NCBI GenBank assembly: GCA_030672545.1
Contig: DAOVGF010000037.1
Coordinates: forward strand, 1-6,677
Direction: 5' to 3'
DNA: 6,677 nucleotides
Origin: Candidatus Aerophobota bacterium
GTDB lineage: Bacteria > Aerophobota > Aerophobia > Aerophobales > Aerophobaceae
Of the stretch, positions 6,328-6,677 are shown piece after piece. How positions within the stretch are numbered: the stretch's first letter is position 1; each line of letters opens with the position of its first letter. Position numbers and translations under genes: made by a program. Under the pieces are notes generated by a model. It saw only the letters and a list, made by a program, of their open reading frames with translations, searched no databases and had not been told where the DNA came from.

Positions 6328-6677
6328 TCACCGGGTTAACTCGTAAAGAACAACTTCGTTTGATTCATGATTTGCGCTGAGGATTAGATCACTATCTCCT
6401 TTATGAACCACGGCAATCTGTGTTGGACCAACATCGCTGTCCAGAATTTCTCGACTCATAGCCCTTAAATCCCTGGTTTTTGGACGAAGAAGGAATAGTT
6501 CTTTTGAGCCCTCTCGGCACCCCCCTAAAATTACAGGTTCGCCAAGTATTTCTCCGGCCCAGACAACATGACCAAAATCCATAGATGTTTCGAATACTGG
6601 CTGCCAGTGCTTAAACATACACTTATAAATTACCAGTCTATGGCCGTGGAATGGCTCTATGGTGACGATTTCAGGTA
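6328..6677 (-). CDS. C-terminal part of a probable beta-propeller (VCBS/FG-GAP-like) protein, cut by the window edge
   Basis: The frame is open from the right edge to a TGA at 6328-6330, giving 115 visible residues; the start lies outside the window. An internal ATG at 6618 is not a credible start, because the frame continues upstream with similar repeat-like sequence ('IVTIEPFHGHRLVIYK'). The segments pair short beta strands with glycine turns: 'FGHVVWAGEILGEPVILGG', then 'VGPTQIAVVHKGDSDLILSA', then 'NEVVLYEL'. This resembles the blades of VCBS/FG-GAP propeller proteins, which often bind or act on carbohydrates and are often exported. The classic calcium-binding DxDGDG loops are not seen in this part. 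Location and function cannot be judged without the N-terminus. The gene is oriented with the kinase, about 230 bp upstream of it. Confidence 0.6.
   Translation of the reverse strand, partial: PEIVTIEPFHGHRLVIYKCMFKHWQPVFETSMDFGHVVWAGEILGEPVILGGCREGSKELFLLRPKTRDLRAMSREILDSDVGPTQIAVVHKGDSDLILSANHESNEVVLYELTR

Noticed and set aside
1..6677. A new defence, mobile or CRISPR-like system
   Set aside because: No repeats at regular spacing, transposase, integrase, nuclease or toxin-like gene is visible; the genes belong to known regulatory and metabolic families.

Overview
The window carries two unrelated blocks of bacterial genes, separated by a 330-bp divergent intergenic region. Low-to-moderate GC, Shine-Dalgarno-type ribosome sites and sigma70-like promoter elements fit a bacterium. 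The gene content (HD-GYP and HEAT-repeat regulators beside polyol/sugar oxidation genes) suggests an uncultured, probably anaerobic, heterotrophic lineage. No marker gene in the window fixes the phylum, so this is inference.

Left block (about 104-3745, all minus strand): a two-gene unit. The first gene encodes a 733-residue HEAT-repeat protein and probably starts at a TTG. The second, 53 bp downstream, encodes a 458-residue HD-GYP protein, a likely cyclic-di-GMP phosphodiesterase. The two proteins differ in their C-terminal halves but begin with recognisably related modules of about 125 residues, so the pair looks like two outputs built on one regulatory head. The unit ends in an intrinsic terminator whose hairpin lies inside the last codons of the HD-GYP gene.

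Centre (3746-4075): a non-coding divergent region. It holds candidate promoters for both flanking genes and two inverted repeats near the promoter of the rightward dehydrogenase gene.

Right block (4076-6677): a zinc-dependent medium-chain dehydrogenase of the sorbitol/threonine dehydrogenase type (+ strand) converges on, and overlaps by 15 bp, a PfkB-family sugar kinase (- strand). Upstream of the kinase is a short stretch that reads like the last ~20 residues of a Gfo/Idh/MocA sugar oxidoreductase with the rest missing. Beyond it is the C-terminal 115 residues of a probable beta-propeller protein that runs off the right edge. Together these suggest a carbohydrate or polyol catabolic neighbourhood that has lost at least one gene; the substrates cannot be read from the sequence.

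I found no mobile element, CRISPR array, tRNA or rRNA, and no clear previously undescribed system. The most interesting points are the shared N-terminal module of the two adjacent regulators, the oxidoreductase remnant and the terminator embedded in a coding end.
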